Of a stretch of 64,000 nt of DNA, positions 1 to 8,419 are shown one piece after another. A model generated the notes under the pieces. It was not told where the DNA came from, made no database searches, and was given only the letters and a program-made list of their open reading frames with translations. The stretch spans positions 1 to 64,000 of the forward strand of contig DEKJ01000021.1 in the NCBI GenBank assembly GCA_002353825.1, written 5' to 3'. Position numbers and translations under genes: made by a program. Every line of letters starts with the position of its first letter. Positions within the stretch are counted from its first letter, which is position 1. Source of the stretch: Prevotella sp. UBA2725 (GTDB lineage: Bacteria; Bacteroidota; Bacteroidia; Bacteroidales; Bacteroidaceae).

Positions 1-36
1 TTTCCTTTCTTATTTGTTGTTGTTTAGGGGAATGTC

Positions 37-882
37 TTACTCAGCTGCGGGAGCTGCCTCTTCCTCTGCCTTAGGAGCCTCTGCAGCCTCCTCAGCCTTA
101 GGAGCGTCCTCACGGCGAGCGCGACGGTTGTGGCGGCGGCCCTCAGCGGCTTCGTCCTGCTGCTCAGCAGCAGCCTTGTCGTCAGCCTTCTCAGCCTTGT
201 GCTCCTCCAGACCCTCAGCGATAGCAGCGCAGCAAGCGTCGAGAATCACCTCGATAGAGTCCTTGGCATCATCGTTAGCAGGGATGACATAGTCGACGTT
301 GCGGGGATCAGAGTTGGTATCAACGATACCGAACACGGGGATGCCCAGACGGTTAGCCTCTTTCACTGCGATGTGCTCCTTCATGACGTCAACGACGAAG
401 AGGGCAGACGGCAGACGGTTGAGGTCAGCGATAGAACCGAGGTTCTTCTCCAACTTAGCGCGCTGACGGTTGATCTGCAGCAGCTCACGCTTTGAGAGGT
501 TGGAGAATGTACCGTCGTTCATCATCTTGTCGATGTTAGCCATCTTCTTCACAGCCTTGCGGATGGTGGGGAAGTTGGTGAGCATGCCACCGGGCCAGCG
601 CTCGATGACGTACGGCATGTTGACGCTGGCAGCCTTCTCAGCTACGATGTCCTTAGCCTGCTTCTTTGTAGCGACGAAGAGGATCTTACGGCCGCTCTTG
701 GCGATAGCCTTGAGAGCGTCTGCAGCCTCGTCAATCTTAGCTACAGTCTTGTTGAGGTCGATGATATGAATACCGTTGCGCTCCATGAAGATATAAGGAG
801 CCATTGCGGGATTCCACTTGCGCTTCAGATGGCCAAAGTGGCAACCTGCCTGAAGCAGCTGGTCAAATGTTGTTCTTGACAT
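37..882 (-). CDS. rpsB: 30S ribosomal protein S2
   Basis: S2 binds the 30S subunit late in assembly and bridges head and body. The 281-residue product starts MSRTTFDQLLQAGCHFGH and carries the typical S2 core with KRKWNPAMAPYIF, FVATKKQAKDIV, WPGGMLTNF and PVFGIVDTNSDP. The last 55 or so residues form a low-complexity tail rich in Ala, Glu and Lys with a basic island (RRHNRRARR), an extension beyond the conserved core. It is the third gene of the rplM-rpsI-rpsB run; tsf, the usual next gene, would lie beyond the left edge and is not seen. A 105-nt gap with a perfect 8-bp-stem hairpin separates it from rpsI, so its translation may be controlled separately. Confidence 0.98.
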   Translation of the reverse strand: MSRTTFDQLLQAGCHFGHLKRKWNPAMAPYIFMERNGIHIIDLNKTVAKIDEAADALKAIAKSGRKILFVATKKQAKDIVAEKAASVNMPYVIERWPGGMLTNFPTIRKAVKKMANIDKMMNDGTFSNLSKRELLQINRQRAKLEKNLGSIADLNRLPSALFVVDVMKEHIAVKEANRLGIPVFGIVDTNSDPRNVDYVIPANDDAKDSIEVILDACCAAIAEGLEEHKAEKADDKAAAEQQDEAAEGRRHNRRARREDAPKAEEAAEAPKAEEEAAPAAE

Positions 883-938
883 TTTGTTTGCTTGAAATTA
901 AATTGTTTACTTTCCTTTTGAATTCTTGTTAGAACCAG

Positions 939-967
939 CAGGCAGGTAGCCAAATGGATCCTGCCTG
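939..967 (-). promoter_or_regulatory. hairpin in the rpsI-rpsB gap
   Basis: CAGGCAGG and CCTGCCTG form a perfect 8-bp stem around a 13-nt loop, about 57 nt upstream of the rpsB start. There is no T-run behind it, so it does not look like a terminator. An S2 operator or an RNA-processing site is possible; this is inference from position only. Confidence 0.4.
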
Positions 968-987
968 TTTGGATGCTAAACCAATGA

Positions 988-1374
988 TTAACGCTTACTG
1001 AACTGGAAGCGACGGCGAGCCTTGGGCTGACCTGGCTTCTTACGCTCAACAGCACGGCTATCACGAGTGAGGAAGCCGTTGTCCTTGAGGTTCTTCTTGT
1101 CTTCAGCGTTGATCTTCACCAGGGCGCGAGCGATGGCGAGGCGGAGAGCCTGGCTCTGGCCAGTGTAACCACCACCGTCGAGGTTGGCCTTGATGTCGTA
1201 CTTCTCAGCAACATCGAGCAGCTGCAGAGGCTGCTTCACCACGTAGCGAAGGATAGCTGATGGGAAATACTTTTCGATATCTTCTTTATTGATTGTGATC
1301 TTACCGGTACCCTCTGTGAGGTAAACGCGGGCTACGGCGCTCTTGCGGCGGCCGATTGCGTTGATAACTTCCAT
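988..1374 (-). CDS. rpsI: 30S ribosomal protein S9
   Basis: S9 sits in the head of the small subunit, and its C-terminal tail reaches the P-site tRNA. The 128-residue product has the family hallmarks: N-terminal NAIGRRKSAVARVYL, central GGGYTGQSQALRLAIARALV, and the C-terminal KKPGQPKARRRFQFSKR with the invariant final Lys-Arg. It starts 9 nt downstream of the rplM stop, the usual rplM-rpsI pair, so the two are co-transcribed. Confidence 0.98.
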   Translation of the reverse strand: MEVINAIGRRKSAVARVYLTEGTGKITINKEDIEKYFPSAILRYVVKQPLQLLDVAEKYDIKANLDGGGYTGQSQALRLAIARALVKINAEDKKNLKDNGFLTRDSRAVERKKPGQPKARRRFQFSKR

Positions 1375-1383
1375 CTCTATTGA

Positions 1384-1845
1384 TTATTTATACTGGTTAA
1401 TGTCGATGTTCTTTGGCTTCTGAGCCTCTTTGTCGTGCTCAGCACCCTCATAGATGTAAACGTTGTCCATCAGAGAACGGCCGAGGGGACCCTTCGGCAG
1501 CATGCCCTTGATGGCGTGGCGCAGCATCTTGTCGATGCCGTTGGGGCGCTTGCGCAGGTCAGCGGGATTGTTGAAGCGCTGGCCGCCAGGATAACCAGTA
1601 TAACGGGTATAGATCTTGTCAGTCTCCTTCTTGCCGGAGAACTTAACCTTGGCTGCGTTGATGATGATGACATTGTCACCGCAGTCTACGTGAGGTGTGA
1701 AGTTGGGTTTGTACTTACCGCGGAGCAGCTTAGCGACCTTGGAGCACAGACGGCCCACAATCTGGTCGGTGGCATCCACGACGACCCACTCCTTCTTTGC
1801 TGTCTCCTTATTGGCGGAAACAGTCTTGTAACTTAATGTGTCCAT
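1384..1845 (-). CDS. rplM: 50S ribosomal protein L13
   Basis: L13 is an early-assembly protein of the large subunit. The product is taken as 153 residues, starting MDTLSYKTVSANKETAKKEW; the body shows VVVDATDQIVGRLCSKVAKLLRGK, a GDNVIIINAAKVKFSGKK-like segment, YTRYTGYPGG and LPKGPLGRSLM. The reading frame stays open for 31 more codons upstream, to 1938, but that stretch is rich in Ser/Lys/His and unlike L13, so the ATG at 1845 is preferred. It is the first gene of the operon with rpsI and rpsB. Confidence 0.97.
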   Translation of the reverse strand: MDTLSYKTVSANKETAKKEWVVVDATDQIVGRLCSKVAKLLRGKYKPNFTPHVDCGDNVIIINAAKVKFSGKKETDKIYTRYTGYPGGQRFNNPADLRKRPNGIDKMLRHAIKGMLPKGPLGRSLMDNVYIYEGAEHDKEAQKPKNIDINQYK

Positions 1846-2064
1846 TTTACGTTTAAATGATGAACTGTTGATTGAAAAATGTTGTTTCTTGTGCGATGAA
1901 CAGGGGCCTCGCGGTGCCTCCAGTCTAAAAGAGACCATCCACAGCTTTAACCCTGAGCGCGGAAGTGATTCACTAACTGCGCCGTACGGCCATGTGCAGC
2001 GCTATTAACACACCTCCACTGGGGCGGCTCTAAGCGCTCCGCTCCAATCGGCGGTGCAAAGTTA
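1846..2064 (-). promoter_or_regulatory. rplM operon promoter and long leader
   Basis: The minus strand reads TAACTTTG at 2064-2057, a match to the Bacteroidota -7 box TAnnTTTG; the -33 box is weak. Transcription from there gives a leader of about 200 nt, which is GC-rich and holds several short inverted repeats (for example GCCGTACGGC at 1981-1990, and GTCT/AGAC near 1925-1937). A leader this long before L13 suggests autogenous control by an r-protein, but no known leader class was recognised. The rest of the gap to 2190 shows only AT-rich sequence with a CACCTAA word repeat near 2149. Confidence 0.5.
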
Positions 2065-2190
2065 CAACTATTTAATGAGGTAAAGGGATAGAGAAAGGCT
2101 TGTAGATGTAATATTTATGAATAATTAACGCGAAGACATTCCATTAACACCTAACACCTAACACTTATCACCAAAAATACGGACTTTTTC

Positions 2191-2221
2191 TTGCAAATGT
2201 GGAAAACGTTTCGTATTTTTG
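2191..2221 (+). promoter_or_regulatory. promoter of the GT14 gene
   Basis: TTG at 2191 and TATTTTTG at 2214-2221 are 20 bp apart, the Bacteroidota primary sigma-factor pattern. The start codon of the glycosyltransferase follows 48 bp later. Confidence 0.6.
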
Positions 2222-2268
2222 CGAATGAGAAATAAATAGAAAGAAAATAACGATTTTAGAGTAGGCTT

Positions 2269-3165
2269 ATGAAACTGGCATTTTTGATATCTGTTCAGAA
2301 AGACGCACGGCATCTTCGCGATCTCGTGGCGAGTCTTCCTTCAGGCGCGGACTATTATATCCATGTGGACCGGCACCGTGATTTGCAGCACTTTGAGCGT
2401 TTGGTGAAAGGTGAGAATATTCATTTTCTCACACAGCGGGTGCGTGTCATACCCGGCAGCCTCAATGAGGTTGAGGTGCAGGTGGCGCTGATCCGAGCAG
2501 CTCTTGAAGGCGATGCCGACTATCTCGTTTCTATCGATGGCTTGGATTATCCGCTCTGGAGCAATGCGCGGATAGAGGAGTTCTTCTCCGATGCCAAGGA
2601 TCATCAGTTTATCAGTGGTATTGCTATGCCCGGTCAGGGTCGCGCAGCCTATAAGTACACTGACTTCCAATTGCTGAACGATCATATCTGGCAGCATGGT
2701 TCTTTTAAGAGCAACGTGCGCTCGCTCGCCCGTCGGGTTCTCACGGGTGGCCATGTCTTCAAGACGCTCCGCATCCATTGCCCAGAGAAGACCTACACAT
2801 TATATAAAGGGAGTACGTCGTGGGCAATCACGCGTGAGGTCGGCCAACTGATTCTGCAGGAATGGGATGAGAACAAACATCTAAAGGTCTACTTCAGTAC
2901 GAGCTATCGTCCGGTAGAGACTTTTATCCCGACTGTTGTCTTCAACTCTCCGTTCGCTTCGCAGAGCCTGTTGGTTAAGGGTAAGTTGAGTGATGCCAAC
3001 ACATTGATGCCATTGACCTATGTCGGCCACACACATTCGCCGAAGGTCCTTACTGAGACTGACCTTGCTGCCGTGCGCGATAGCCGTAAGATGTTTGCCC
3101 GTCAGATTGTGTCCGATTACAGCGATGGATTGAAGAGTATGATTGATGCTAAAAGAAATGTATAA
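2269..3165 (+). CDS. beta-1,6-N-acetylglucosaminyltransferase-like protein (GT14, Core-2/I-branching family)
   Basis: The 298-residue product starts MKLAFLISVQKDARHLRDLV and contains YYIHVDRH, FLTQRVRVIPGSLNEVEVQVALIRAALE, a YLVSIDGLDYPL segment, and KGSTSWAITREVGQLIL, the layout of Core-2/I-branching transferases (pfam Branch, GT14). There is no signal peptide or membrane segment, so it should act in the cytoplasm, probably adding a sugar to a surface glycan or lipid-linked precursor. The acceptor cannot be told. It has its own promoter, and the small barrel gene follows 13 bp later, so the two may be co-transcribed. Confidence 0.8.
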   Translation: MKLAFLISVQKDARHLRDLVASLPSGADYYIHVDRHRDLQHFERLVKGENIHFLTQRVRVIPGSLNEVEVQVALIRAALEGDADYLVSIDGLDYPLWSNARIEEFFSDAKDHQFISGIAMPGQGRAAYKYTDFQLLNDHIWQHGSFKSNVRSLARRVLTGGHVFKTLRIHCPEKTYTLYKGSTSWAITREVGQLILQEWDENKHLKVYFSTSYRPVETFIPTVVFNSPFASQSLLVKGKLSDANTLMPLTYVGHTHSPKVLTETDLAAVRDSRKMFARQIVSDYSDGLKSMIDAKRNV

Positions 3166-3178
3166 TTATTAAGAAAGA

Positions 3179-3844
3179 ATGTATAAGATGAAGCACACGC
3201 TTTCTCCGTCTTACTATTTGCTACTGTTATTTATCTTGCTTATCCCTACTTCAACAACTCAGGCGCAGGAGGCACTCCGGCGCCAGGAGTTCAGAATCGG
3301 AGTGGGGTTAGGGGAAGATCCTCATTTTGAGGATGTTTACGACTCCTATCAGGACAATTTTAAGCTCGATACCTATGGTGACTCCAATTCGTGGAATACA
3401 GAGTTGTCTTTCTTTGCCGAATACCTTTACCATTTCAACAAGCATCTTTCCGTGGGACTCTCGGCGGGCTATGCACGTGTTGGAAAACAGGAGTTGTGGG
3501 ATACCTCGTGGGATATGGATCCCTATAATTCCTCAGATTCGTATCCTTCTGACAAGCACGTTAACTTGAAGACCAGTACGATATTTGTTATGCCGACGTT
3601 GAAGTTCACTTGGTATAACAATCATCACTTTGCTTTCTATTCGCGAGGCGGCCTTGGTGGTCAGTACTATAAGTTAGATGCTAAAAGCCAAGATTATCCC
3701 GAGCGGCACGAGAGCCATCTGAAACTTTCTTATCAGTTCTCTCCTGTCGGCATTGAGGTTGGCGGTGACCTCATCCGCTTCTTCAGTGAGCTTGGTTATG
3801 GCAAGCAGGGCGTCTTCAATATGGGCGTGGTGACGCACTTCTGA
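3179..3844 (+). CDS. hypothetical outer-membrane beta-barrel protein
   Basis: The 221-residue product has a clear signal peptide (about residues 4-30, a leucine-rich core ending STTQAQ), then alternating hydrophobic and polar stretches with many aromatic residues, for example NTELSFFAEYLYHFNKHLSVGLSAGYARVG and HFAFYSRGGLGGQYYKL, and ends in GVVTHF with a terminal Phe. This is the pattern of a small 8-strand outer-membrane barrel. No specific family was recognised. The Met at residue 4 (3188) may be the true start. It follows the GT14 gene by 13 bp, and a long inverted repeat begins just behind its stop. Confidence 0.7.
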   Translation: MYKMKHTLSPSYYLLLLFILLIPTSTTQAQEALRRQEFRIGVGLGEDPHFEDVYDSYQDNFKLDTYGDSNSWNTELSFFAEYLYHFNKHLSVGLSAGYARVGKQELWDTSWDMDPYNSSDSYPSDKHVNLKTSTIFVMPTLKFTWYNNHHFAFYSRGGLGGQYYKLDAKSQDYPERHESHLKLSYQFSPVGIEVGGDLIRFFSELGYGKQGVFNMGVVTHF

Positions 3845-3849
3845 AAAAC

Positions 3850-4003
3850 TCGCACACCTTACAGACCTTACACCTTACAAACCTTACAATAAGGAATTTC
3901 TAAGGTGGGAATATTATATTTATCACATTTAGCAATACTGAATACCCGGGTGTGACTTAGAAAAGCTTAATGTAAGGTTTGTAAGGTGTAAGGTTTGTAA
4001 GAC
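3850..4003. repeat. long inverted repeat built from ACCTTACA words
   Basis: Arms of about 34 bp (left 3857-3890, right 3970-4003) match with about three mismatches. Each arm is itself a tandem of CCTTACA-type words. The arms continue inward as TTTCTAAG (3897) paired with CTTAGAAA (3956). The unit lies between the barrel gene and the promoter of the AAA/nuclease gene. No transposase or target-site duplication is visible. Confidence 0.8.
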
Positions 4004-4034
4004 TCAAAAACGACCTAAAAATAAACTTTGTGCT

Positions 4035-4069
4035 TTTGCCGATGGTATCATTCTTTTTTGCTAAATTTG
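4035..4069 (+). promoter_or_regulatory. promoter of the AAA-ATPase/nuclease gene
   Basis: TAAATTTG at 4062-4069 matches TAnnTTTG; TTTG at 4035-4038 is a -33 candidate with a slightly long spacer of 23 bp. The chosen start codon is 28 bp further on, preceded by AGAAAG. Confidence 0.5.
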
Positions 4070-4096
4070 CATTCAGATGATAGAAAATGCAGAAAG

Positions 4097-5638
4097 ATGA
4101 AGTACCCGATAGGCATACAAAATTTTGAGAAGATACGGCGCGAAGACTACGTCTATGTCGACAAGACTGCTTTAGTCTATAAGTTGGTCAATGAGGGAAG
4201 TTATTATTTCCTCAGTCGTCCCCGCCGCTTTGGCAAGAGTCTGCTCATCTCTACGCTTGAAGCCTACCTCTCCGGCAAGCGGGAACTGTTCAAAGGCCTT
4301 GCCATCGAGCAGTTGGAGAAGGACTGGAGGGAATTTCCCGTCCTACACATGGATTTGAACAGCCGCAATTATATCAACGAGGAAGCTTTATTAGAGGAGC
4401 TGCAGAAACACCTTGAACTTTGGGAAGACCGTTATGGTAGTAAGTATCGTGATCGTGCTATCGAGGAGCGTTTCTATCATATTGTCAGGTTGGCCTATGA
4501 GAAAACGGGAAAGCGTTGTGTCATTCTTGTTGACGAATATGACAAGCCGTTGCTGCAGACTCTCAACAATGAGAAACTTCAGGACGAATACCGTGCCACA
4601 TTAAAGGCATTCTACTCCGTACTCAAGACACAAGATCAGTATATCAAGTTTGCGTTGCTTACAGGAGTGACAAAGTTTGGTAAGGTCAGTGTGTTCTCTG
4701 ATCTTAATAATCTCATCGACCTTTCGATGGATGAACGTTATCAGACAATCTGTGGTATTACGAAAGAAGAGATACTCCAGTATTTCGACGAGCCATTACA
4801 TGAACTTGCCGATGCTTATCACATGAACTATGAGTGTACATTGGCACGGCTCAAGACAGACTACGATGGTTACCATTTTGTTGAGCATGGTGTCGGCATC
4901 TACAATCCTTTCAGTTTGCTCAATACCCTTAGTCGGAAGAAATTCGGCAGATATTGGTTTGAGACGGGCACACCGTCTTACCTTGTCGATGTGATGAAGC
5001 AGGACCGCTACCCATTGCCTGATCTCACGCAGGAACAGGTGACGGGGGACTTCCTCAACAGCATTGACTCGATGTCGAAGAACCCTATTCCACTCATCTA
5101 TCAGAGTGGGTATCTTACTATCAAGGATTATGATTCCGAATTCGGCTTCTATACCTTAGGATTCCCGAACAAGGAGGTGGAGGAAGGATTTACCGAATAC
5201 TTATTGCCTTTTTATACGAATATCAGACAAGGCGAGTCTGCATTCTTCATCGGCAACTTCGTGCGCGATCTGCGCATGGGCCATGTGGATGATTTCATGC
5301 TTCGGATGAAGACGATGCTGTCAGATACGGATTATAAGATTGTGGGCGATAGCGAATTGTACTTTCAGAACGCGTTCTATCTGATCTGCCGCTTGTTGGG
5401 CTTCTACACGGAGGTAGAGCGCGAGACAAGCAATGGCCGTATGGATATGACGGTGAAGACAAAAGATTATATCTACATCTTCGAGTTTAAGCTCGACGGC
5501 AGTGCCGAGGATGCGCTTCGACAGATCGATGAGAAAGGCTATGCCAAGCCCTTTGCGCTCGACCAGCGCAAACTCATTAGGGTCGGTATCAACTTCTCTC
5601 TCGAAAAGCGATGCATTGAAGGGTATGCTAAAGAATAA
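4097..5638 (+). CDS. AAA-ATPase-like protein with C-terminal PD-(D/E)XK nuclease domain
   Basis: The 513-residue protein belongs to the family with an AAA-ATPase-like N-terminal part (pfam PF09820) and a PD-(D/E)XK C-terminal part (PF08011). Residues 41-50 read RPRRFGKSLL, the family form of Walker A; the Walker B-like VILVDEYDK has its Asp at about 146. The C-terminal D450 ... E463-F-K465 (GRMDMTV, then FEFKLDG) fits a PD-(D/E)XK active site. The start at 4097 (MKYPIGIQNFEKIRRED) is the conserved family N-terminus; an upstream in-frame ATG at 4028 overlaps the promoter and is rejected. The biological role of this family is not established. It stands alone between two intergenic inverted repeats and converges on the purine permease. 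Confidence 0.85.
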   Translation: MKYPIGIQNFEKIRREDYVYVDKTALVYKLVNEGSYYFLSRPRRFGKSLLISTLEAYLSGKRELFKGLAIEQLEKDWREFPVLHMDLNSRNYINEEALLEELQKHLELWEDRYGSKYRDRAIEERFYHIVRLAYEKTGKRCVILVDEYDKPLLQTLNNEKLQDEYRATLKAFYSVLKTQDQYIKFALLTGVTKFGKVSVFSDLNNLIDLSMDERYQTICGITKEEILQYFDEPLHELADAYHMNYECTLARLKTDYDGYHFVEHGVGIYNPFSLLNTLSRKKFGRYWFETGTPSYLVDVMKQDRYPLPDLTQEQVTGDFLNSIDSMSKNPIPLIYQSGYLTIKDYDSEFGFYTLGFPNKEVEEGFTEYLLPFYTNIRQGESAFFIGNFVRDLRMGHVDDFMLRMKTMLSDTDYKIVGDSELYFQNAFYLICRLLGFYTEVERETSNGRMDMTVKTKDYIYIFEFKLDGSAEDALRQIDEKGYAKPFALDQRKLIRVGINFSLEKRCIEGYAKE

Positions 5639-5666
5639 GGTAGAGGACAGCGTTTTTACCTCATAA

Positions 5667-5721
5667 TTCAAGCGTAATCGCATTGCTATTACACTTGAAT
5701 CATGGTGCGATTTCACTTGAA
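5667..5721. repeat. inverted repeat with TGCGATTTCACTTGAA arms
   Basis: Left arm TTCAAGCGTAATCGCA (5667-5682) pairs with TGCGATTTCACTTGAA (5706-5721), 14 of 16 positions. It lies between the convergent AAA/nuclease and permease genes, where a bidirectional terminator would be expected, but has no T-run. The word TGCGATTTCAC recurs at 39540. Confidence 0.65.
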
Positions 5722-5738
5722 TCACACTACGTTTGTCT

Positions 5739-7037
5739 TTACCCGAAGATGAAGTTGGCAATGAAGATAAGGCTCAGGACGATCAGGGTCGCGTTGAGTT
5801 TCTTCCACTGTCCGGTGCAGAGCTTGAGGATTACGTAGCTCAGGATGCCAAGGCAGATGCCGTCGGCGATGGAGTAACAGAGCACCATCGTGATCATCGT
5901 GATGAAAGCGGGGAAGGCTTCACTGACATCAGAGAGGTCGAGGAGCTTCACCGAGTCAAGCATCAGTACACCTACGAGGACCAGGGCGCCACTGGTTGCA
6001 GCACCGGGGATCAGCAGGAAGACTGGTGAGAGGAAGAGTGCGAGGACGAAGAACATACCTGTGGTAAACGAGGTCAGTCCGCTTCGTCCGCCCTCAGCAA
6101 TACCTGAGGCACTCTCTACATAAGTCGTCAGTGTAGACGAGCCGAGAAAAGCACCACAAGTCGTGCCGATGGCATCACTCATCATGGCTTCTTTGATGTG
6201 TGGGATGGTGCCGTCAGGGCGTACGATGTGAGTTTTGTAAGCCAAGCCGACAAGCGTGCCCACGGTATCAAAGATATTAACGAGCAGCAACGAGATGACA
6301 ACCATCACCGTACGCATATTGAGCAAACCTTCGAAGTCGAAATGACAGAAGATAGGCGAGAGGCTCTGCGGTAAGGATACGGGAATCCAATGGTCGGGAA
6401 TCTGCGTCACGCCCATGGGGATACCTACGACGGTAGCGATGATGATACTGTAGAACAGGGAGCCTTTTACCTTGCGCGCCATGAGCACACCACTCAGCAC
6501 GATGGCGATGACGCCGAGAATTGAGGTAGGTGTGAACTTGCCGAGAGAGACGAATGTTGCCGGAGAAGAGACGATGATGCCTGCATTCTTTAGTCCGATG
6601 AAAGCAATGAACATGCCGATACCCACGGAGATGGCATAGCGTAGGTTGAATGGGATGGCATTCAGAATTGCCTCACGGATGTTGAGGAACGTGATGAGCA
6701 AGAATACGATGCCTTCGACAAGCATGATGGCGAGCGACTGTTGCCAAGTGTAGCCCATCGCCTGGCAGAGTGTGTAGGCAAAGAACGCATTCAGACCCAT
6801 GCTCGGGGCCTGGGCGAAGGGAAGCTTTGCCATGAAGGCGAGAAGCAGGGTGGCGATGGCTGAGGCTACTGCCGTAGCTGTGAAGAGCGCACCGCGGTCC
6901 ATGCCCGTGGTACTGAGGACGGTGGGGTTCACCGCCAGAATATAACACATAGTAAGAAAGGTGGTGGCACCTGCCACCACCTCTGTACGTTTATTCATCG
7001 TCTTGGCATCAAAGCCAAGGAGCTTTTCCAACAACAT
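5739..7037 (-). CDS. NCS2-family purine permease (adenine/guanine/hypoxanthine type)
   Basis: The 432-residue inner-membrane protein has about 12 hydrophobic segments. It shows the AzgA/PbuG-branch features: an N-terminal VVAGATTFLTMCYILAVNP, FAQAPSMGLNAFFAYT, NIFDTVGTLVGLAYK and ASGIAEGGRSGLTSF. These transporters import purine bases by proton symport; substrate choice among adenine, guanine and hypoxanthine cannot be read from the sequence. It starts 38 nt behind murF on the same strand with no separate promoter seen, so it is probably the last gene of the cell-wall operon. The short gap leaves no room for a purine riboswitch. Confidence 0.9.
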   Translation of the reverse strand: MLLEKLLGFDAKTMNKRTEVVAGATTFLTMCYILAVNPTVLSTTGMDRGALFTATAVASAIATLLLAFMAKLPFAQAPSMGLNAFFAYTLCQAMGYTWQQSLAIMLVEGIVFLLITFLNIREAILNAIPFNLRYAISVGIGMFIAFIGLKNAGIIVSSPATFVSLGKFTPTSILGVIAIVLSGVLMARKVKGSLFYSIIIATVVGIPMGVTQIPDHWIPVSLPQSLSPIFCHFDFEGLLNMRTVMVVISLLLVNIFDTVGTLVGLAYKTHIVRPDGTIPHIKEAMMSDAIGTTCGAFLGSSTLTTYVESASGIAEGGRSGLTSFTTGMFFVLALFLSPVFLLIPGAATSGALVLVGVLMLDSVKLLDLSDVSEAFPAFITMITMVLCYSIADGICLGILSYVILKLCTGQWKKLNATLIVLSLIFIANFIFG

Positions 7038-7075
7038 CTATTTACGATTGGTCTAATATATAATATAATGTGTAT

Positions 7076-8407
7076 TTATAACAACGCTGGCAGTTCGAAG
7101 AGCTTCGTGCCGTTGCTGCCTTTGATGAGGATGCACTTACCAGTAGGCTTGTGCTCAGCGATGGCTTGCTTTACTTCTTCCACATTATTATATTTATGGA
7201 AGTCGCATTGAGTCTTGCCAAACTCTTCACCTACGAGCCACACGTCGTTGAGACCTTTGGCTTTCAGCGTGTCGACAACCTTTTGATGCTCCTCTGCACT
7301 CACCGCACCAAGCTCACGCATGTCGCCGAGGATAGCCATCTTCGGGAGTGTCGTAGCAATCTGCTCGAAACTGTCGAGCGCTGCAGCCATACTTGTCGGG
7401 TTGGCGTTGTAAGCGTCGACGATCAGCGTATTGTCGGCCGTCTTCACGAGCTCTGACCGGTTGTTCGTCGGCTCATAGTGCTCAATGGCATGACAGATAG
7501 CCTTAGGGCTTACTTCGAAGTGGAGGCCAACAGCAATGGCTGCAAGCACATTGTCGAGGTTGTATGAGCCGATGAGATGTGTGTGTATCTCATGCCACTC
7601 GTTGAGTGAGACAGGGATGTTGTCCTCATCTCCACCACAGCGCCATTCGATGGTGATGAATGGATCGGCTGTCGTCACCTTGCCCTGAACCTGAGCCTGA
7701 GGATCGTTGCCATAGCTGATGATGCGGTCGAGCTCGCGCTCGCGTGCCATCTCCACGAGATTCTCATTGGCAGTGTTGAGGAACACGAGGCCGTTGTGAG
7801 CCTTGAGGAAGTCGTAAAGCTCACCTTTGGTTTTCTTCACGCCCTCGAAGGAGCCGAAGCCCTGGAGATGTGCGCGTCCTACATTCGTGATGAGACCACA
7901 GGTCGGCTCCACATATTCCACGAGCTTCTTGATGTCGCCGGGATGGGAGGCACCCATCTCTACAACCGCAATCTCATGCTCGGGGCTGAGGCGCAACAGC
8001 GTCTTGGGCACGCCGACGTCATTGTTGAAGTTGCCCTCGGTATGCATCACGTTGTATTTCTCAGCAAGCACGGCAGAGACGAGCTCCTTCGTCGTTGTCT
8101 TGCCGTTCGTGCCCGTGATACCTACAACGGGGATATTGAACTGGCGGCGATGCTCGCGTGCCAGTTCCTTGAAGGTTGTGAGACAGTCGTCAGTAAGGAT
8201 ATAGCGATCGTCACCTTCCACACAATATTCCTTCTCGTCAACGACGGCATAGCTGCAGCCTTTCTCCAAGGCTGAGGCTGCGAACTTGTTACCGTCAAAC
8301 GAAGCGCCTTTGAGCGCAATGAAGATGCTCCCTTTGGGGCAATTGCGGCTGTCTGTCGTCACCACGGGGTGCTTCTGATAGACAGCATATAATTGTTTGA
8401 TATCCAT
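7076..8407 (-). CDS. murF: UDP-N-acetylmuramoyl-tripeptide--D-alanyl-D-alanine ligase
   Basis: MurF joins D-Ala-D-Ala to the UDP-MurNAc-tripeptide, the last cytoplasmic step of peptidoglycan precursor synthesis. The 443-residue product has the N-terminal substrate domain (TTDSRNCPKGSIFIALKG, about residues 18-35), the ATP-binding loop GITGTNGKTTTKE at about 96-108, EMGASHPGDI, ITNVGRAHLQGF, and the C-terminal DAYNANPTSM with ILGDMRELG. It lies 12 nt downstream of ddl, which makes its D-Ala-D-Ala substrate, so the pair is functionally and transcriptionally linked. Confidence 0.97.
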   Translation of the reverse strand: MDIKQLYAVYQKHPVVTTDSRNCPKGSIFIALKGASFDGNKFAASALEKGCSYAVVDEKEYCVEGDDRYILTDDCLTTFKELAREHRRQFNIPVVGITGTNGKTTTKELVSAVLAEKYNVMHTEGNFNNDVGVPKTLLRLSPEHEIAVVEMGASHPGDIKKLVEYVEPTCGLITNVGRAHLQGFGSFEGVKKTKGELYDFLKAHNGLVFLNTANENLVEMARERELDRIISYGNDPQAQVQGKVTTADPFITIEWRCGGDEDNIPVSLNEWHEIHTHLIGSYNLDNVLAAIAVGLHFEVSPKAICHAIEHYEPTNNRSELVKTADNTLIVDAYNANPTSMAAALDSFEQIATTLPKMAILGDMRELGAVSAEEHQKVVDTLKAKGLNDVWLVGEEFGKTQCDFHKYNNVEEVKQAIAEHKPTGKCILIKGSNGTKLFELPALL

Positions 8408-8419
8408 GGTGAGGATCCT

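Noticed and set aside
1846..1938. 31-codon N-terminal extension of L13
   Set aside because: It is part of the operon leader and unlike L13; the ATG at 1845 gives the normal protein length.
7038..7075. Purine riboswitch before the NCS2 permease
   Set aside because: The gap to murF is only 38 nt and shows no aptamer-like sequence.
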